DNA of 64,000 nucleotides, from assembly GCF_040892595.1 (NCBI RefSeq), contig NZ_JBFRYB010000002.1, forward strand, positions 62,001 through 126,000, written 5' to 3'. Below, one piece after another: positions 8,714 to 18,260 of the stretch; position 1 is the stretch's first letter, and each line of letters begins with the position of its first letter. Both the position numbers and the translations under genes were made by a program. The DNA is from Zhongshania sp. R06B22 (GTDB taxonomy: Bacteria > Pseudomonadota > Gammaproteobacteria > Pseudomonadales > Spongiibacteraceae). Below the pieces are notes generated by a model. That model saw only the letters and a list, made by a program, of their open reading frames with translations, did not search any database and had not been told where the DNA came from.

Positions 8714-9601
8714 ATGATGCAAGCAGAACTAAACAAGCAAGCCCTAGGTGCTGCAAAGAATTATATCGGAAAAACCGCTTGGTTAACGATAGCACTGACT
8801 TTTCTGGTCTGTAATCTCTTTGTGTTGTGTATTGTGCTCTTTGCCAATGGCTTGATGCCTGTATGGATTGCAACGCTGCTAGTCGGCCTGCTTACCTATA
8901 TGTCGTATACAACCTTGCACGAAGCAGTGCACGGTAATATCCACGGTAATAACCCAAAGTTTCGCTGGATTAACGATCTCTGCGGCTATCTAGTTGCGCC
9001 AATAATTGGCGTGCCCTACAACTCGCATAAACATGAACACTTTACCCATCATCGCTTTACTAACATCGAGGGCAAGGATCCAGATTTTATTATTAGCGGT
9101 ATGCGTACGGGCCTGCTCGGGGTATTGCTAACAACATTCAAATTTTTCTATGTTCAGAATAGCTTCTTCGCGAAGAACAACTGGCATACCGCGCAGTTAA
9201 AAGAGCGTGTTACCTATTGCCTTGAGATATTGTTTTCGATTGGTTGGCGGGTGTTGACCATTACCCTTGTGGAGCGCTCGGGTATCGCCGTCGTTGTACT
9301 GCTCGGTTATTTCATGGGTGGTTTCTTTACGGCCTATTGGTTTGCTTACCGCCCGCATTTTCCCTATGACAATACTCAGCGCTATCAGAATACCAGTAGC
9401 CTAATTATGCCAACCTGGATGCGGCCATTTGAATGGATTTGGCTGGGGCAAAATCTTCACTCTATTCACCATTTGTTTCCACGAGTGCCTTTTTATCGCT
9501 ATCACGCGCTTCACCGAGAGATAGAACCAATACTCCGCGCTCAAGGCACACCGATTATTGGTATATGGAACAGAAAGCCAATCGACGCGGAGCAATCTTA
9601 A
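8714..9601 (+). CDS. Membrane fatty-acid-desaturase-superfamily enzyme, carotenoid-hydroxylase-like
   Basis: Integral membrane di-iron oxygenase of 295 residues. Hydrophobic segments lie near residues 20-75 and again around 185-220. The three histidine boxes are visible: HEAVH (about 74-78), HKHEHFTHH (about 107-115) and HSIHH with the tail LFPRVPFYRYH (about 250-268). The DPDF after box 2 and LGQN before box 3 are typical of beta-carotene hydroxylase/CrtR-like members as well as lipid desaturases, so the substrate could be a carotenoid or a fatty acyl lipid. It is preceded by a divergent AraC regulator. Two adjacent ATGs occur; the first is used. It sits 5 kb from the carotenoid oxygenase, which favours a carotenoid-related role. 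Confidence 0.75.
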   Translation: MMQAELNKQALGAAKNYIGKTAWLTIALTFLVCNLFVLCIVLFANGLMPVWIATLLVGLLTYMSYTTLHEAVHGNIHGNNPKFRWINDLCGYLVAPIIGVPYNSHKHEHFTHHRFTNIEGKDPDFIISGMRTGLLGVLLTTFKFFYVQNSFFAKNNWHTAQLKERVTYCLEILFSIGWRVLTITLVERSGIAVVVLLGYFMGGFFTAYWFAYRPHFPYDNTQRYQNTSSLIMPTWMRPFEWIWLGQNLHSIHHLFPRVPFYRYHALHREIEPILRAQGTPIIGIWNRKPIDAEQS

Positions 9602-9710
9602 TTACTTGCATAGTGGATTCTCGGCTCGCGGTGTTGTGCCTCGATGTGAGTGTTCAATAGTGTGGTGCGTAAAAGGCGAGAGTACCTGGGTATAAGTCAT
9701 CAAACGAGTT

Positions 9711-9746
9711 AAAACTTTGCGCTTCAAAAATATAGCGCAAAGTTTT
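9711..9746. terminator. Bidirectional terminator between desaturase and TonB receptor 2
   Basis: Thirteen-base perfect arms AAAACTTTGCGCT (9711-9723) and AGCGCAAAGTTTT (9734-9746) around a 10-nt loop. The A/T ends make a T run on both strands. It lies between two converging genes. Confidence 0.85.
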
Positions 9747-9806
9747 ACTCTCCCCTTGGCTTACTGGCGCCCGATGAAGGCGATTATTATTTCCAGCAAT
9801 GTCGTC

Positions 9807-12068
9807 TTAGAATTTAAATCGCAGCGCAATATCTAATTGACGCGGTGCGATAGATCTTCCGAAGTGGGCACCGGATAAGGTGGGAATATCACCGCCGCCG
9901 TCTAAGACAAATTCGTCGCTAGCATTGCGTACGAAAGCCTGTAGTGACCAGCGGTCATTATCATCTGCCAAGCGCATGCGGAGATTCACCGTCGCAAATT
10001 CACCCTGAACGTCGATGGGATCTTGATCGGACTGCAGTAGCTTGTCAGCTTCATAGAGCAAGTCAAAACCTAGCAGTATATTGACCGGTAAAGCCCACAG
10101 ATCGTGAAAGTAATTGACGCTGAATGTCGACTTCCATAGCGGCGCAAAAGCCAGGGGTTTGCCGCTCAAATCGCAGGGGGTGTCTTCGCCGGCAGGGCAG
10201 GGACCGTTGGCGTAGTCAGTAAACGTCGCGTCCAGATAGGCGAGTGAAACATTACCCGACACGCCCCATGGCGTCACATACGCTGCCTCGACCTCGGCGC
10301 CTTTTGAGATGGCACCGGCAGCATTGGAGATACGGCTGACATTGCCCTCAAATATCGTCAGCTGCAGGTCTTCAAACTCGGTGTAAAATGTGGCTGCATT
10401 GAGCGTTGCGGCACCGTCAAGCAAGCGGGTCTTGGCGCCGATCTCATAGGTGCTAGAAGACTCAGGTTCCACTTCGGCAATCTCGGCGCGCACGGCAGAG
10501 CCACTGTAGCCACCGCTTTTAAAACCTTTGGCCGCGCTCGCATAAAACGTTAGATCATCGCTAGGCAGCCAGTTCAGCGATACTTTGGGGCTAACGTCGC
10601 GATCCACGCGCTTGTCGACCAAGCGATATTCCTCAGCAGTCACTACTTGGGTGAAAACTGGCCCATCAAGGTCTGTGCCGGCGGTGAATAGTTGTAGAGT
10701 TTGATCTACGTCCTTGGTTTCCGTTGAGACCCGGATACCGCCGGTTAAGCTCAGACTGTCGTTAAAATGCCATGTTGCCTGGGCGTAAACCGCCGAGCTG
10801 ATGCTCTCTTGATAACCGTCAATCAATAGGCGCTCCCCCGGGGCATCGCCAGTGACTGGATTTAAAAGTGACGCCAGGCCACCCAAGCTGCCGCCGGTAG
10901 CGCTTAGACCAGACGCTAAGTCAGCAGGCGTTGGCGCGGCATCAATAATAACTTTAATCGTGGTGTCGCTCTGGGCCACGTAAGCGCCGGCTACGTAATC
11001 CAATTTGCCCCCGAACATCCCGATAGGCGACACGATGCGCAGCTCACTGCTTAGCTGCTCATAGTCTTCTCCGTTGAGAAAGAACAGCAAGGGTATTGGC
11101 GAAAAATCCAAATCCGTTAATGACTGCTCCTTGATAGAACTCAAGGCGTTTATCCAGCTGAATTCGTGGCCCCACAGCGAGGCGTTAAAACGGATATCAA
11201 ACTTATTGCCCGTTTGATAAGTCATCGCCGGATAATCTTGGGCGCTCTGATTATTGCTAGTGTCTTTTTCAACACTGGGGTCGTAGAACTGCATAAGCGC
11301 AAATTGTTCGTCGGTCGCGGCTCGTATTTGAAAACTGCCGAGGCGGAATTCTTGATTGGTGTCGGTAGCCGCCACTGTCACATCTAGCCAGTCCAAAATA
11401 TCCCAGCGCAGCTGTAGTCGTCCCACTCGAGAGTCGATACCGCCTTCATCGCGGTCCAGGGTGGTGTTATAAACCGTGCCATCGCGTTTATTCACCAGCG
11501 TCGAAGCGCGTAGCGCTGCGGTATCGCCAAGGGGAATATTGCCGGTGAGGGTATATTTTTCCAGATCGTCGTCCCCGGTCAGCGCCTCTGCCATAAACTC
11601 TGGATCTTGCGACGGCTGTACGGAACGAATACTGATGGCACCCGAAATGGTGTTTTTACCAAACAATGTGCCCTGCGGGCCGCGAAGCACTTCAACAGAG
11701 GCAACGTCTAAAAATGCGGCGTCGAGAAAGGCCAGACGCCCGAGATATACGCCATCTAGAAATAGACCTGCAGATTGCTCAAAGCCCTTATCGAATGGCG
11801 AACCCAAACCCCGAATCCGCAAACTTGTCAGGGGTGGGTGGCTAAACACACTGAGGTTGGGGGTCACGGCGGCAATGTCAGACATATCATCAATATTGCC
11901 GTCCTGCATTGCTTGAGCGCTTATTGCGACCAGTGAAATGGGCACATCTTGCAGGTTTTCCTCGCGCTTTTGAGCGGTAATGATGATCTCTTCCAACACC
12001 GGCGCGCCGCGTGCTAAAACATCTTGAGCTGCCAACAGCAGGGCGAAACTTACCAGTCGCTTAAACAT
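9807..12068 (-). CDS. TonB-dependent outer-membrane receptor (2)
   Basis: 753 residues. Signal peptide to about residue 20; TonB box region EEIIITAQKREENLQDVPIS; plug with LRIRGLGS, ASVEVLRGPQGTLFGKNTISGAI; barrel ending in LDIALRFKF. It is the last gene of a leftward unit: regulator (13141), DUF1295 protein (12123), receptor, with only 54 nt between the DUF1295 stop and this start. The unit diverges from the carotenoid oxygenase gene, so it is the best candidate importer for the oxygenase substrate (inference). A shared terminator lies 60 nt after the stop. Confidence 0.9.
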   Translation of the reverse strand: MFKRLVSFALLLAAQDVLARGAPVLEEIIITAQKREENLQDVPISLVAISAQAMQDGNIDDMSDIAAVTPNLSVFSHPPLTSLRIRGLGSPFDKGFEQSAGLFLDGVYLGRLAFLDAAFLDVASVEVLRGPQGTLFGKNTISGAISIRSVQPSQDPEFMAEALTGDDDLEKYTLTGNIPLGDTAALRASTLVNKRDGTVYNTTLDRDEGGIDSRVGRLQLRWDILDWLDVTVAATDTNQEFRLGSFQIRAATDEQFALMQFYDPSVEKDTSNNQSAQDYPAMTYQTGNKFDIRFNASLWGHEFSWINALSSIKEQSLTDLDFSPIPLLFFLNGEDYEQLSSELRIVSPIGMFGGKLDYVAGAYVAQSDTTIKVIIDAAPTPADLASGLSATGGSLGGLASLLNPVTGDAPGERLLIDGYQESISSAVYAQATWHFNDSLSLTGGIRVSTETKDVDQTLQLFTAGTDLDGPVFTQVVTAEEYRLVDKRVDRDVSPKVSLNWLPSDDLTFYASAAKGFKSGGYSGSAVRAEIAEVEPESSSTYEIGAKTRLLDGAATLNAATFYTEFEDLQLTIFEGNVSRISNAAGAISKGAEVEAAYVTPWGVSGNVSLAYLDATFTDYANGPCPAGEDTPCDLSGKPLAFAPLWKSTFSVNYFHDLWALPVNILLGFDLLYEADKLLQSDQDPIDVQGEFATVNLRMRLADDNDRWSLQAFVRNASDEFVLDGGGDIPTLSGAHFGRSIAPRQLDIALRFKF

Positions 12069-12122
12069 AAAGGTCTCATTTTATTGCTTTAAAGAAGTTG
12101 TTTTTTGAAGTGGCGCAGCTTC

Positions 12123-13013
12123 TTATACGCTGCGCTTGGGTGGCCGTGGCATTAGGGCTGGGGTGTCGCGTTTGTAACTTTCATAATTTGCATTGCCTCC
12201 CCACTTAGCGTCGGCCCGCTTTTCCAGCAAGGGCACGCCACTGACCCGGGTCAGAAGTAGGAATACAAAGACAGGTGAAATGAGACTGAGCCACTGCCAA
12301 GCCTGAAATACCGGCAAGGCAATCAAAGCAATGCCAGCCCACAATACAATTTCACCAAAATAGTTTGGGTGTCTAGACCAGCGCCACAAGCCGATATTAA
12401 TGAACTTGCCGCTATTTTCGGGACGTTTATTAAAGGCGGACTTCTGCGCGTCGGCAACCACTTCAAGGGCGAAGCCAAGTAACCAGATAAGTGTTCCCAG
12501 CAGGGCGATCACACCTAGCGGTTCACTGTGCTGGCTGGTAATAGCGGTTAATGCCGCAATGAGTGTTACGAAGACCCATAAGCCCTGTAGCGTCCAGGTT
12601 AATAAAAAACGCGGTATCGATACTTTTATCTGGTCAAAGCGACCGTCTTTACCGGCCTGCTTAACCCGCCGAAACAGGAACGGCCCAAGGCGTGCAGCCC
12701 AAAGTACTACCAGTACTGTCAGTAATATTGCGCGACCATCAAGGCCTTTTTCAGAGCCCGCGCTGAGAAACAGGGCCAGTAAGATAATAAGCACATAGGT
12801 GCTGCTGCCGGTAAGATCGTAATAGTGTTCGGTTTGAAAAATATAGGCTGGAATAAACGCCAGCCATTGAATGGCAAAGGCAATAAAGGCGCAGATCAAT
12901 AGCACCGGATAGCCGCCCAAGTCTAAACCGCCGTCACCGCCAGCATAGGACAAGCCCCCGGCAATTAGCAGGCAAAGCACAATTAGCGCCGTACAGATTA
13001 ATAGTCTCTTCAT
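12123..13013 (-). CDS. DUF1295 membrane protein, steroid 5-alpha-reductase-like
   Basis: About 296 residues with many hydrophobic segments. The C-terminal part (about residues 205-290) shows the DUF1295 hallmark SRHPNYFGEI, followed by PLLEKRADAKW and YESYKRDTPALMPRPP. The family is related to steroid 5-alpha reductases and isoprenylcysteine methyltransferases; it is thought to reduce or modify lipidic double-bond substrates, but most members are uncharacterised. Start moved to the ATG at 13013 because GGAAGGA stands 6 nt before it; the upstream in-frame ATG at 13037 lacks one. Lies between the HxlR regulator and TonB receptor 2 in the same orientation. Confidence 0.8.
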   Translation of the reverse strand: MKRLLICTALIVLCLLIAGGLSYAGGDGGLDLGGYPVLLICAFIAFAIQWLAFIPAYIFQTEHYYDLTGSSTYVLIILLALFLSAGSEKGLDGRAILLTVLVVLWAARLGPFLFRRVKQAGKDGRFDQIKVSIPRFLLTWTLQGLWVFVTLIAALTAITSQHSEPLGVIALLGTLIWLLGFALEVVADAQKSAFNKRPENSGKFINIGLWRWSRHPNYFGEIVLWAGIALIALPVFQAWQWLSLISPVFVFLLLTRVSGVPLLEKRADAKWGGNANYESYKRDTPALMPRPPKRSV

Positions 13014-13140
13014 GTCAGGTCCTTCCGTTGACTTCATCGCATACGCATCATTACAAGGTATAGATAATAGTTATTGTTAATTTGTTGGCACTGTAATGTA
13101 CCGACTCTTATCGCATTATATTAATCTTGGCGCCGCTTGC

Positions 13141-14091
13141 TTATTTTCGATTATCTGCCCGTGATACATAGTCGATATCTTGGCGATCGATAATCTCAGC
13201 ACAGCTTCCGCATTTTACTTTTATGCTTAGTAGTGCGCCGCAACTACTGTGCAGCAGGCCGGCAACGGCTGTCGCATCCGCTTCCCACTCTACCGCCCAT
13301 TGACGCATGGCAATCACAATCGGGAAAAGCGATAGGCCTTTTGCTGTTAGAGGGTACTCATGGCGCGGCGGTGAATCTTGATAGCTGCGACGTTGTAATA
13401 CCCCATTGTCGACAAGGAGATTTAGGCGTGAGCTTAAAATGTTTGAGGCGATATTAAGCTGCTTTGCGAACGCATCGTAACGCTGCATACCAAAAAATGC
13501 GGATATCAAGATAAGTAAGGTCCAGCGATCGCCAATCAAATCACTGATCCCCGCTAGACGAGTGTCGGCAGTTTCTGACACCAGTGGCGATCTCACCCGC
13601 CGTTGACCGCTTAAAGATTTAATCTCTTCAATGTGTTGAATACCCTGAACGGCTATTGGTGACAGGCGAATCTCATCTAGCGAGAAAGTCTGCTCACAGC
13701 CGCCGCAGACCGCTTGCGGTGAAATAGCTTGCTGGCAGCCTCGATGAATAAGGGTGTCAGGCAAGCTGGTTGATGCATCGGCCAGCCACTTCTGCTCCCA
13801 CTGCCAGGCGAGCAATGACGCGGGGAATAGCGCTGCCCCCTTGGCACTTAAAAGGTACTCATGGCGTTTGGATAATGGCGAGATACTGCGCTTGATCATC
13901 AGCCCCTGCTCGATTAACGCCGCTAGACGTCGAGTCAGTGTAGCTTTGCTGGCACCGGTGTAACGCCTAAATTCTTCAAAACGACGGCGGCCCAAAAAGG
14001 CATCACGCAAAATCAATAGCGACCAGCGATCACCGATTACGTCTAATCCTTGGGCGATAGCGCTGTTTACAACCAGATGATTGTTGCTCAT
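13141..14091 (-). CDS. Tandem HxlR-family regulator with two His/Cys clusters
   Basis: 316 residues made of two copies of the same unit. Copy 1: winged-helix HxlR domain at about 10-103 (LDVIGDRWSLLILRDAF, SKRHEYLLSAKG) plus H116-x2-C119-x9-C129-x2-C132. Copy 2: HxlR domain at about 175-270 (DLIGDRWTLLILISAFF, PPRHEYPLTAKG) plus H281-x2-C284-x9-C294-x2-C297. HxlR proteins normally have one domain, bind DNA as dimers, and several use Cys to sense aldehydes, quinones or oxidants; a single-chain pseudo-dimer is implied. It is divergent from the carotenoid oxygenase (150 nt) and upstream of DUF1295 and TonB receptor 2, so it probably controls both units. Metal binding versus thiol sensing cannot be decided from sequence. 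Confidence 0.85.
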   Translation of the reverse strand: MSNNHLVVNSAIAQGLDVIGDRWSLLILRDAFLGRRRFEEFRRYTGASKATLTRRLAALIEQGLMIKRSISPLSKRHEYLLSAKGAALFPASLLAWQWEQKWLADASTSLPDTLIHRGCQQAISPQAVCGGCEQTFSLDEIRLSPIAVQGIQHIEEIKSLSGQRRVRSPLVSETADTRLAGISDLIGDRWTLLILISAFFGMQRYDAFAKQLNIASNILSSRLNLLVDNGVLQRRSYQDSPPRHEYPLTAKGLSLFPIVIAMRQWAVEWEADATAVAGLLHSSCGALLSIKVKCGSCAEIIDRQDIDYVSRADNRK

Positions 14092-14165
14092 AGGCTATTG
14101 CTGGCTCTTCCAGTGCTCACTATCACGCGGTCTCCATCAACGATAATTAAAACGTTCGCCCTGCA

Positions 14166-14193
14166 TTGACAAAATATATATTAGTCTCATAAT
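14166..14193 (+). promoter_or_regulatory. Predicted sigma-70 promoter of carotenoid oxygenase
   Basis: TTGACA at 14166-14171 and CATAAT at 14188-14193 with a 16-nt A/T-rich spacer, 48 nt before the oxygenase ATG. A perfect -35 box makes this the clearest promoter in the window. The HxlR gene reads away from the same region, so the operator probably overlaps. Confidence 0.6.
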
Positions 14194-14241
14194 GCAAGCA
14201 ACAAATAAAAACATTGTTTAACTTATTTTCAGGGCATCTTT

Positions 14242-15711
14242 ATGGCTATAAGCTACAAAAACACCGTCAAATCCAGTTTAAAAGCTAGTCATCATCCCTA
14301 TTTGAATGGCGCCTGGACACCCAATTTCACCGAGTACACTGCCACCGAGATGGAAGTTATCGGTAAGATTCCCGACGATATCGACGGTGTTTATATCCGC
14401 AACACCGAAAACCCCGTGCAAGAGTCTATCGGTCATTACCACCCTTTCGATGGCGATGGCATGCTTCACAGCATGTCTTTTAAAGACGGTAAGGCGGAAT
14501 ATCGAAATCGCTTTGTACGAACTAAGGGCTTTGATGCTGAGCAAGAGGCAGGGCAGGCGCTTTGGGCGGGCATTGCCAATCGTCCCAGCATGTCTACGCG
14601 ACCCGGTTGGGGCGCCCAGGGCGGAGTGAAAGATGCCTCCTCAACTGATGTTACCGTTCACGCCGGCGAAGTGGTGTCGACCTTTTGGCAGTGCGGTGAC
14701 GGTTACCGTTTAAATCCCTACACCCTTGAACAGTTGGGCACCGAAAGCTGGACGCCGGTAGACGGTATTTCCGCCCATCCAAAAGTCGATGAGCGCAGCG
14801 GCGAAATGTTGTTTTTTAATTACTCGATTTATCCGCCCTACCAGCACTACGGGGTGATCGACAGCAATAATAAACTAGTGCATTACACCCCCGTTCCCCT
14901 GCCGGGTCCGAGGCTTCCCCATGACATGGCATTCTCAGAACATTACTCGATACTCGCCGACTTACCCATGTTTTGGGATCCGGAAGAGCTAAAAAACGGA
15001 CGCTACCACGCCGGCTATCACCCAGAGATGCCCACGCGATTTGCCATTCTGCCGCGCTACGGAAATGCCGAAGACATTCAATGGTTTGAAGCATCGGCCA
15101 CCTATGTATTGCACTGGATGAATGCCTACGAGGAAGGTGATGAAATCGTCTTGGATGGCTATTTTCAAGATAATCCAGACCCAGAGCCACTTGCCGGATT
15201 ACCAAAAGCGGCCGGTAAAATGATGGCTAATCTTGACATAAACTCCTTTCAGTCGAAGTTGCATCGCTGGCGTTTCAATCTAAAAACTGGCGGCGTAAAA
15301 GAAGAGCGACTCGATGACCGTCCACTAGAATTCGGTACTATCAATCAGCAGTATGCTGGCCGTAAGCACCGTTATATTTATTCGGTTTGGGGCGAGCCGA
15401 ATTGGTTTTTATTCTCGGGCATGGTCAAACACGATCTGCAGACAGGTGAATCTTGGAGCTTGCCCTTTGGCGAACAACGCTTTGGCAGCGAAGCGCCGTT
15501 TGTGCCACGCATTGACGCCAAAGATGAAGATGACGGCTACCTAGTGAGCTTTATCACTGATATGAAAGAAGATCGCTCTGAATGTGTACTCATTGACGCC
15601 AAAGACATCGAAGCCGGGCCAGTGTGCCGAATTATCCTCCCCCACCGAATTAGCAGCGGTACCCACGCAACGTGGGCAAGCGGCGAGTCGATTCGCAAAT
15701 ACCAGAAGTAA
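14242..15711 (+). CDS. Carotenoid oxygenase (carotenoid/stilbene cleavage dioxygenase family)
   Basis: 489 residues, RPE65/carotenoid-cleavage family, a non-heme Fe(II) enzyme that splits a conjugated C=C bond with O2 to give two aldehydes or ketones. All four iron-binding His are identifiable in their family contexts: H179 (SAHPKVD), H227 (LPHDMAFSEHY), H291 (YVLHWMNAYEEGD) and H475 (SGTHATW). The N-terminal GHYHPFDGDGMLH is also typical. No signal peptide, so cytoplasmic. It heads a unit with two thiolases (gaps 58 and 49 nt). The substrate could be a carotenoid, apocarotenoid, retinoid or lignin-type stilbene; the nearby desaturase/hydroxylase and DUF1295 protein favour an isoprenoid (inference). 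Confidence 0.92.
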   Translation: MAISYKNTVKSSLKASHHPYLNGAWTPNFTEYTATEMEVIGKIPDDIDGVYIRNTENPVQESIGHYHPFDGDGMLHSMSFKDGKAEYRNRFVRTKGFDAEQEAGQALWAGIANRPSMSTRPGWGAQGGVKDASSTDVTVHAGEVVSTFWQCGDGYRLNPYTLEQLGTESWTPVDGISAHPKVDERSGEMLFFNYSIYPPYQHYGVIDSNNKLVHYTPVPLPGPRLPHDMAFSEHYSILADLPMFWDPEELKNGRYHAGYHPEMPTRFAILPRYGNAEDIQWFEASATYVLHWMNAYEEGDEIVLDGYFQDNPDPEPLAGLPKAAGKMMANLDINSFQSKLHRWRFNLKTGGVKEERLDDRPLEFGTINQQYAGRKHRYIYSVWGEPNWFLFSGMVKHDLQTGESWSLPFGEQRFGSEAPFVPRIDAKDEDDGYLVSFITDMKEDRSECVLIDAKDIEAGPVCRIILPHRISSGTHATWASGESIRKYQK

Positions 15712-15769
15712 GTACGTCGGCGAAGTGCTAGGCGGTAGAGAAGTCATGGAAGCGATAAAGGTAAATTAA

Positions 15770-16969
15770 ATGCAAAGTGCGATGATTGTCGATGCAGTTA
15801 GAATTCCCCGCGCTACCCTGCGCGGCACGTCTGCTTACGCAGCGCTGCGCCCCGTAGAGTTATTGCGGCCGCTATTCACCGCCATCGCCGAGAGGAATCA
15901 TCTCGACAGCAGTCACGTTGAAGATGTGTTGCTAGGTTGCGCTACCCAGAGCGGTGGTCAAGGTGCTAACGTCGCCAAGATTGCCGCGCTTTATGCTGGC
16001 TGGTCCGAGCAGGTTTCTGGTGTCACCGTAAATCGATTTTGCTGCTCGGGCTTGGATGCTATTAATCTCGCGGCCAGTAAAATCATGTCTGGTATGGAGT
16101 CGGTATTAGTCGCCGGCGGTGTGGAGCAGCTCAGTGCGGTACCCATGTTCGCCGATCAGGGCGACTGGTTCAGCAATCCCAAGGTGATGAAAGCCACTAA
16201 ATTTATGCACATGGGTTTGTCCGCCGATCTGATTGCCACCCAGCAGGCTTATAGTCGTGAGCGTCTCGATGCTTACGCCTTGCAATCGCACCGGCGCGCC
16301 AACCATGCTGCCAGTCATGATTATTTTAAGCATTCCCTAGTGCCTGTTTGCGATGCTAACAATGCACCATTGTTAGATAGCGACAATGCTGTGCGGGCAG
16401 GGCTCAGTCTTGAAAAATTAGCGGCCTTGCCCGCCAGCTTTACTGACTATGTTCAGCACGGCCAAGCCTTAGTGAGCCAGCGTTACCCCGATACACTTCT
16501 GCAAGCCTATCATTCGGCAGGTAGCTCTCCCGCCTTGGTAGATGGAGCATCGCTGCTATTATTGGCGAGCGAAAGCGCCTGCAAGAAACTTTCCCTGACC
16601 CCGCGTGCCCGTATCTGCCATTACGCTAATGCCAGTGACGAGCCTGTCAAAATGCTCACGGGACACCTGCGGGCCACCGAAAAACTGCTCGCCGCCACCG
16701 GCTTGCAGGCCAGTGATATTGACCTGTGGGAAGTGAACGAATCTTTCGCGGCAAGTGTTTTGTATTTCCAAGACCATTTTAATATTGCCAATGAGCAGCT
16801 TAATGTTAACGGCGGCGCTATTGCCTTTGGCCACCCCCTAGGTGCAACGGGTGGCAATCTGATGGGGATGCTCCTCGACGAATTGGAGAGACGAAACTTG
16901 AAGCGCGGTATTGTCGCGATCTGCGGTGGCGCTGGGGTCGGTGTTACCACTCTGATTGAACGCCTTTAA
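15770..16969 (+). CDS. Acetyl-CoA acyltransferase (beta-ketothiolase)
   Basis: Classical thiolase of 399 residues. Nucleophile Cys in NRFCCSG (near residue 90), the WEVNESFAA loop, the catalytic His in AFGHPLGATGG and the second catalytic Cys in AICGGAGVG near the C-terminus are all present, so degradative thiolysis of 3-ketoacyl-CoA is expected. Preceded by AAAGG. Second gene of the carotenoid-oxygenase unit and followed at 49 nt by a different thiolase type, suggesting that chain fragments from the cleaved substrate enter beta-oxidation. Confidence 0.9.
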   Translation: MQSAMIVDAVRIPRATLRGTSAYAALRPVELLRPLFTAIAERNHLDSSHVEDVLLGCATQSGGQGANVAKIAALYAGWSEQVSGVTVNRFCCSGLDAINLAASKIMSGMESVLVAGGVEQLSAVPMFADQGDWFSNPKVMKATKFMHMGLSADLIATQQAYSRERLDAYALQSHRRANHAASHDYFKHSLVPVCDANNAPLLDSDNAVRAGLSLEKLAALPASFTDYVQHGQALVSQRYPDTLLQAYHSAGSSPALVDGASLLLLASESACKKLSLTPRARICHYANASDEPVKMLTGHLRATEKLLAATGLQASDIDLWEVNESFAASVLYFQDHFNIANEQLNVNGGAIAFGHPLGATGGNLMGMLLDELERRNLKRGIVAICGGAGVGVTTLIERL

Positions 16970-17018
16970 GATCGATAACAGCCATATTGTGTAAGAATTC
17001 AAGCGAGATAATTAAATA

Positions 17019-18260
17019 ATGAGCGCACAAAAAATTTATATACTGGGTGGTTATCAAAGCGACTTTGCGAAAAATATTGCCCGCGAAAATCTGAGCGTTG
17101 CAGACTTATTTATTGAAACTGTGCGATCTGGTTTGGCCGCAAGTGAACTCGACGCCGGCGAGATTAACGTTGGTCATGTTGGTAATTTTGTCTCGTCCTT
17201 ATTCTCTGGTCAGGCTCAGCTTGGGGGCTTTTTTGGTCACGTTGATCCTGCTATGTGCTATATGCCAGCCTCAACGCATGAGGCCGCCTGCGCCTCTGGC
17301 TCAATGGCCCTTCTTGCCGCTATGGCTGACCTGGAAGCGGGGCGCTACCAGACTGCGTGCGTGCTTGGTATTGAGCTTATGCGCAATGTCAGTGGTGATC
17401 AGGCCGCTGCCAATTTGCGGCCTGCGGCGTGGGCGAGCCAAGAGTGGACCGAAACTGACTACGTTTGGCCCTGCGCATTCGATAATATGCTCGGGCTTTA
17501 CGAAGAGCGTTATGGGTTGAAAAAGGAGTATCTCTATAATATTTCGCAGCAGAATTTCGCCAGTGCGCGTCGCAATAGCAACGCTCAAACTCGGCGGTGG
17601 CAATTTACGGAAAACAGTTTCAGTGACGATGATCTCGCCAACCCCATTATCAGCGGCAATATTCGCAAGCAGGATTGTGGTCAAACTACTGACGGCGCCG
17701 CTGTGGTGTTCTTGGCAACGGAAGCCAAGGCCGCCGAATACGCCGCTCGTAGAGGTATTTCCTTAAGTGCGATACCCACGATTAAAGGCTGGGGGCATAT
17801 CAATGCACCTATCTCCTTTAAGGAAAAATTGTGTCTGAGCGAGCCCGACGGTTATATCTTCCCCCACATTCACTCGCTGTTTCAGCAGACGCTAAAGCGC
17901 GCTGGCATGAACGATCTAAGCGCTATCAATGGCTTAGAAGTACATGATTGCTTCAATATCACCGAGTATATGATTTTGGATCACAGCGGCTTATACCCCC
18001 CCGGCAAGGCTTGGCAAGCGATAGAAAATGGCGACATTGGTCGCGGCGGGAAACTCCCGGTGAATATGAGCGGCGGGCTCATTGGTTTGGGGCACCCGGT
18101 AGGGGCTACTGGGGTGAGAATGCTGCTAGACAGCTATAAGCAAATTATTGGTGGCGCCGGCGATTATCAGATAGATAATGCTCAAAATGTAATGACATTT
18201 AATCTGGGTGGGAGCGCGACTACTTGCGCAAGCTTTATTGTTGGCAAGTCCGATACTTAA
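17019..18260 (+). CDS. SCP2-type thiolase (acetyl-CoA acetyltransferase-like)
   Basis: 413 residues, thiolase superfamily of the SCP2/non-decarboxylating branch. Nucleophile Cys in EAACASGSMAL (near residue 90), EVHDCFNITEY in place of the NEAF loop, and GLGHPVGATGVR. The C-terminal segment is NLGGSATTCASFIVG rather than the classical CxG motif. Such enzymes act on branched or sterol-derived 3-ketoacyl-CoA in SCP-x-like systems and also accept short acyl-CoA. It is the third gene of the carotenoid-oxygenase unit; no strong ribosome site is visible. Confidence 0.85.
   Translation: MSAQKIYILGGYQSDFAKNIARENLSVADLFIETVRSGLAASELDAGEINVGHVGNFVSSLFSGQAQLGGFFGHVDPAMCYMPASTHEAACASGSMALLAAMADLEAGRYQTACVLGIELMRNVSGDQAAANLRPAAWASQEWTETDYVWPCAFDNMLGLYEERYGLKKEYLYNISQQNFASARRNSNAQTRRWQFTENSFSDDDLANPIISGNIRKQDCGQTTDGAAVVFLATEAKAAEYAARRGISLSAIPTIKGWGHINAPISFKEKLCLSEPDGYIFPHIHSLFQQTLKRAGMNDLSAINGLEVHDCFNITEYMILDHSGLYPPGKAWQAIENGDIGRGGKLPVNMSGGLIGLGHPVGATGVRMLLDSYKQIIGGAGDYQIDNAQNVMTFNLGGSATTCASFIVGKSDT

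Noticed and set aside
11476..11916. 146-codon frame antisense to TonB receptor 2
   Set aside because: Shadow of the receptor coding strand, no start signal.
12400..12798. 132-codon frame antisense to the DUF1295 gene
   Set aside because: Complete overlap with a well-supported gene; composition follows from the other strand.
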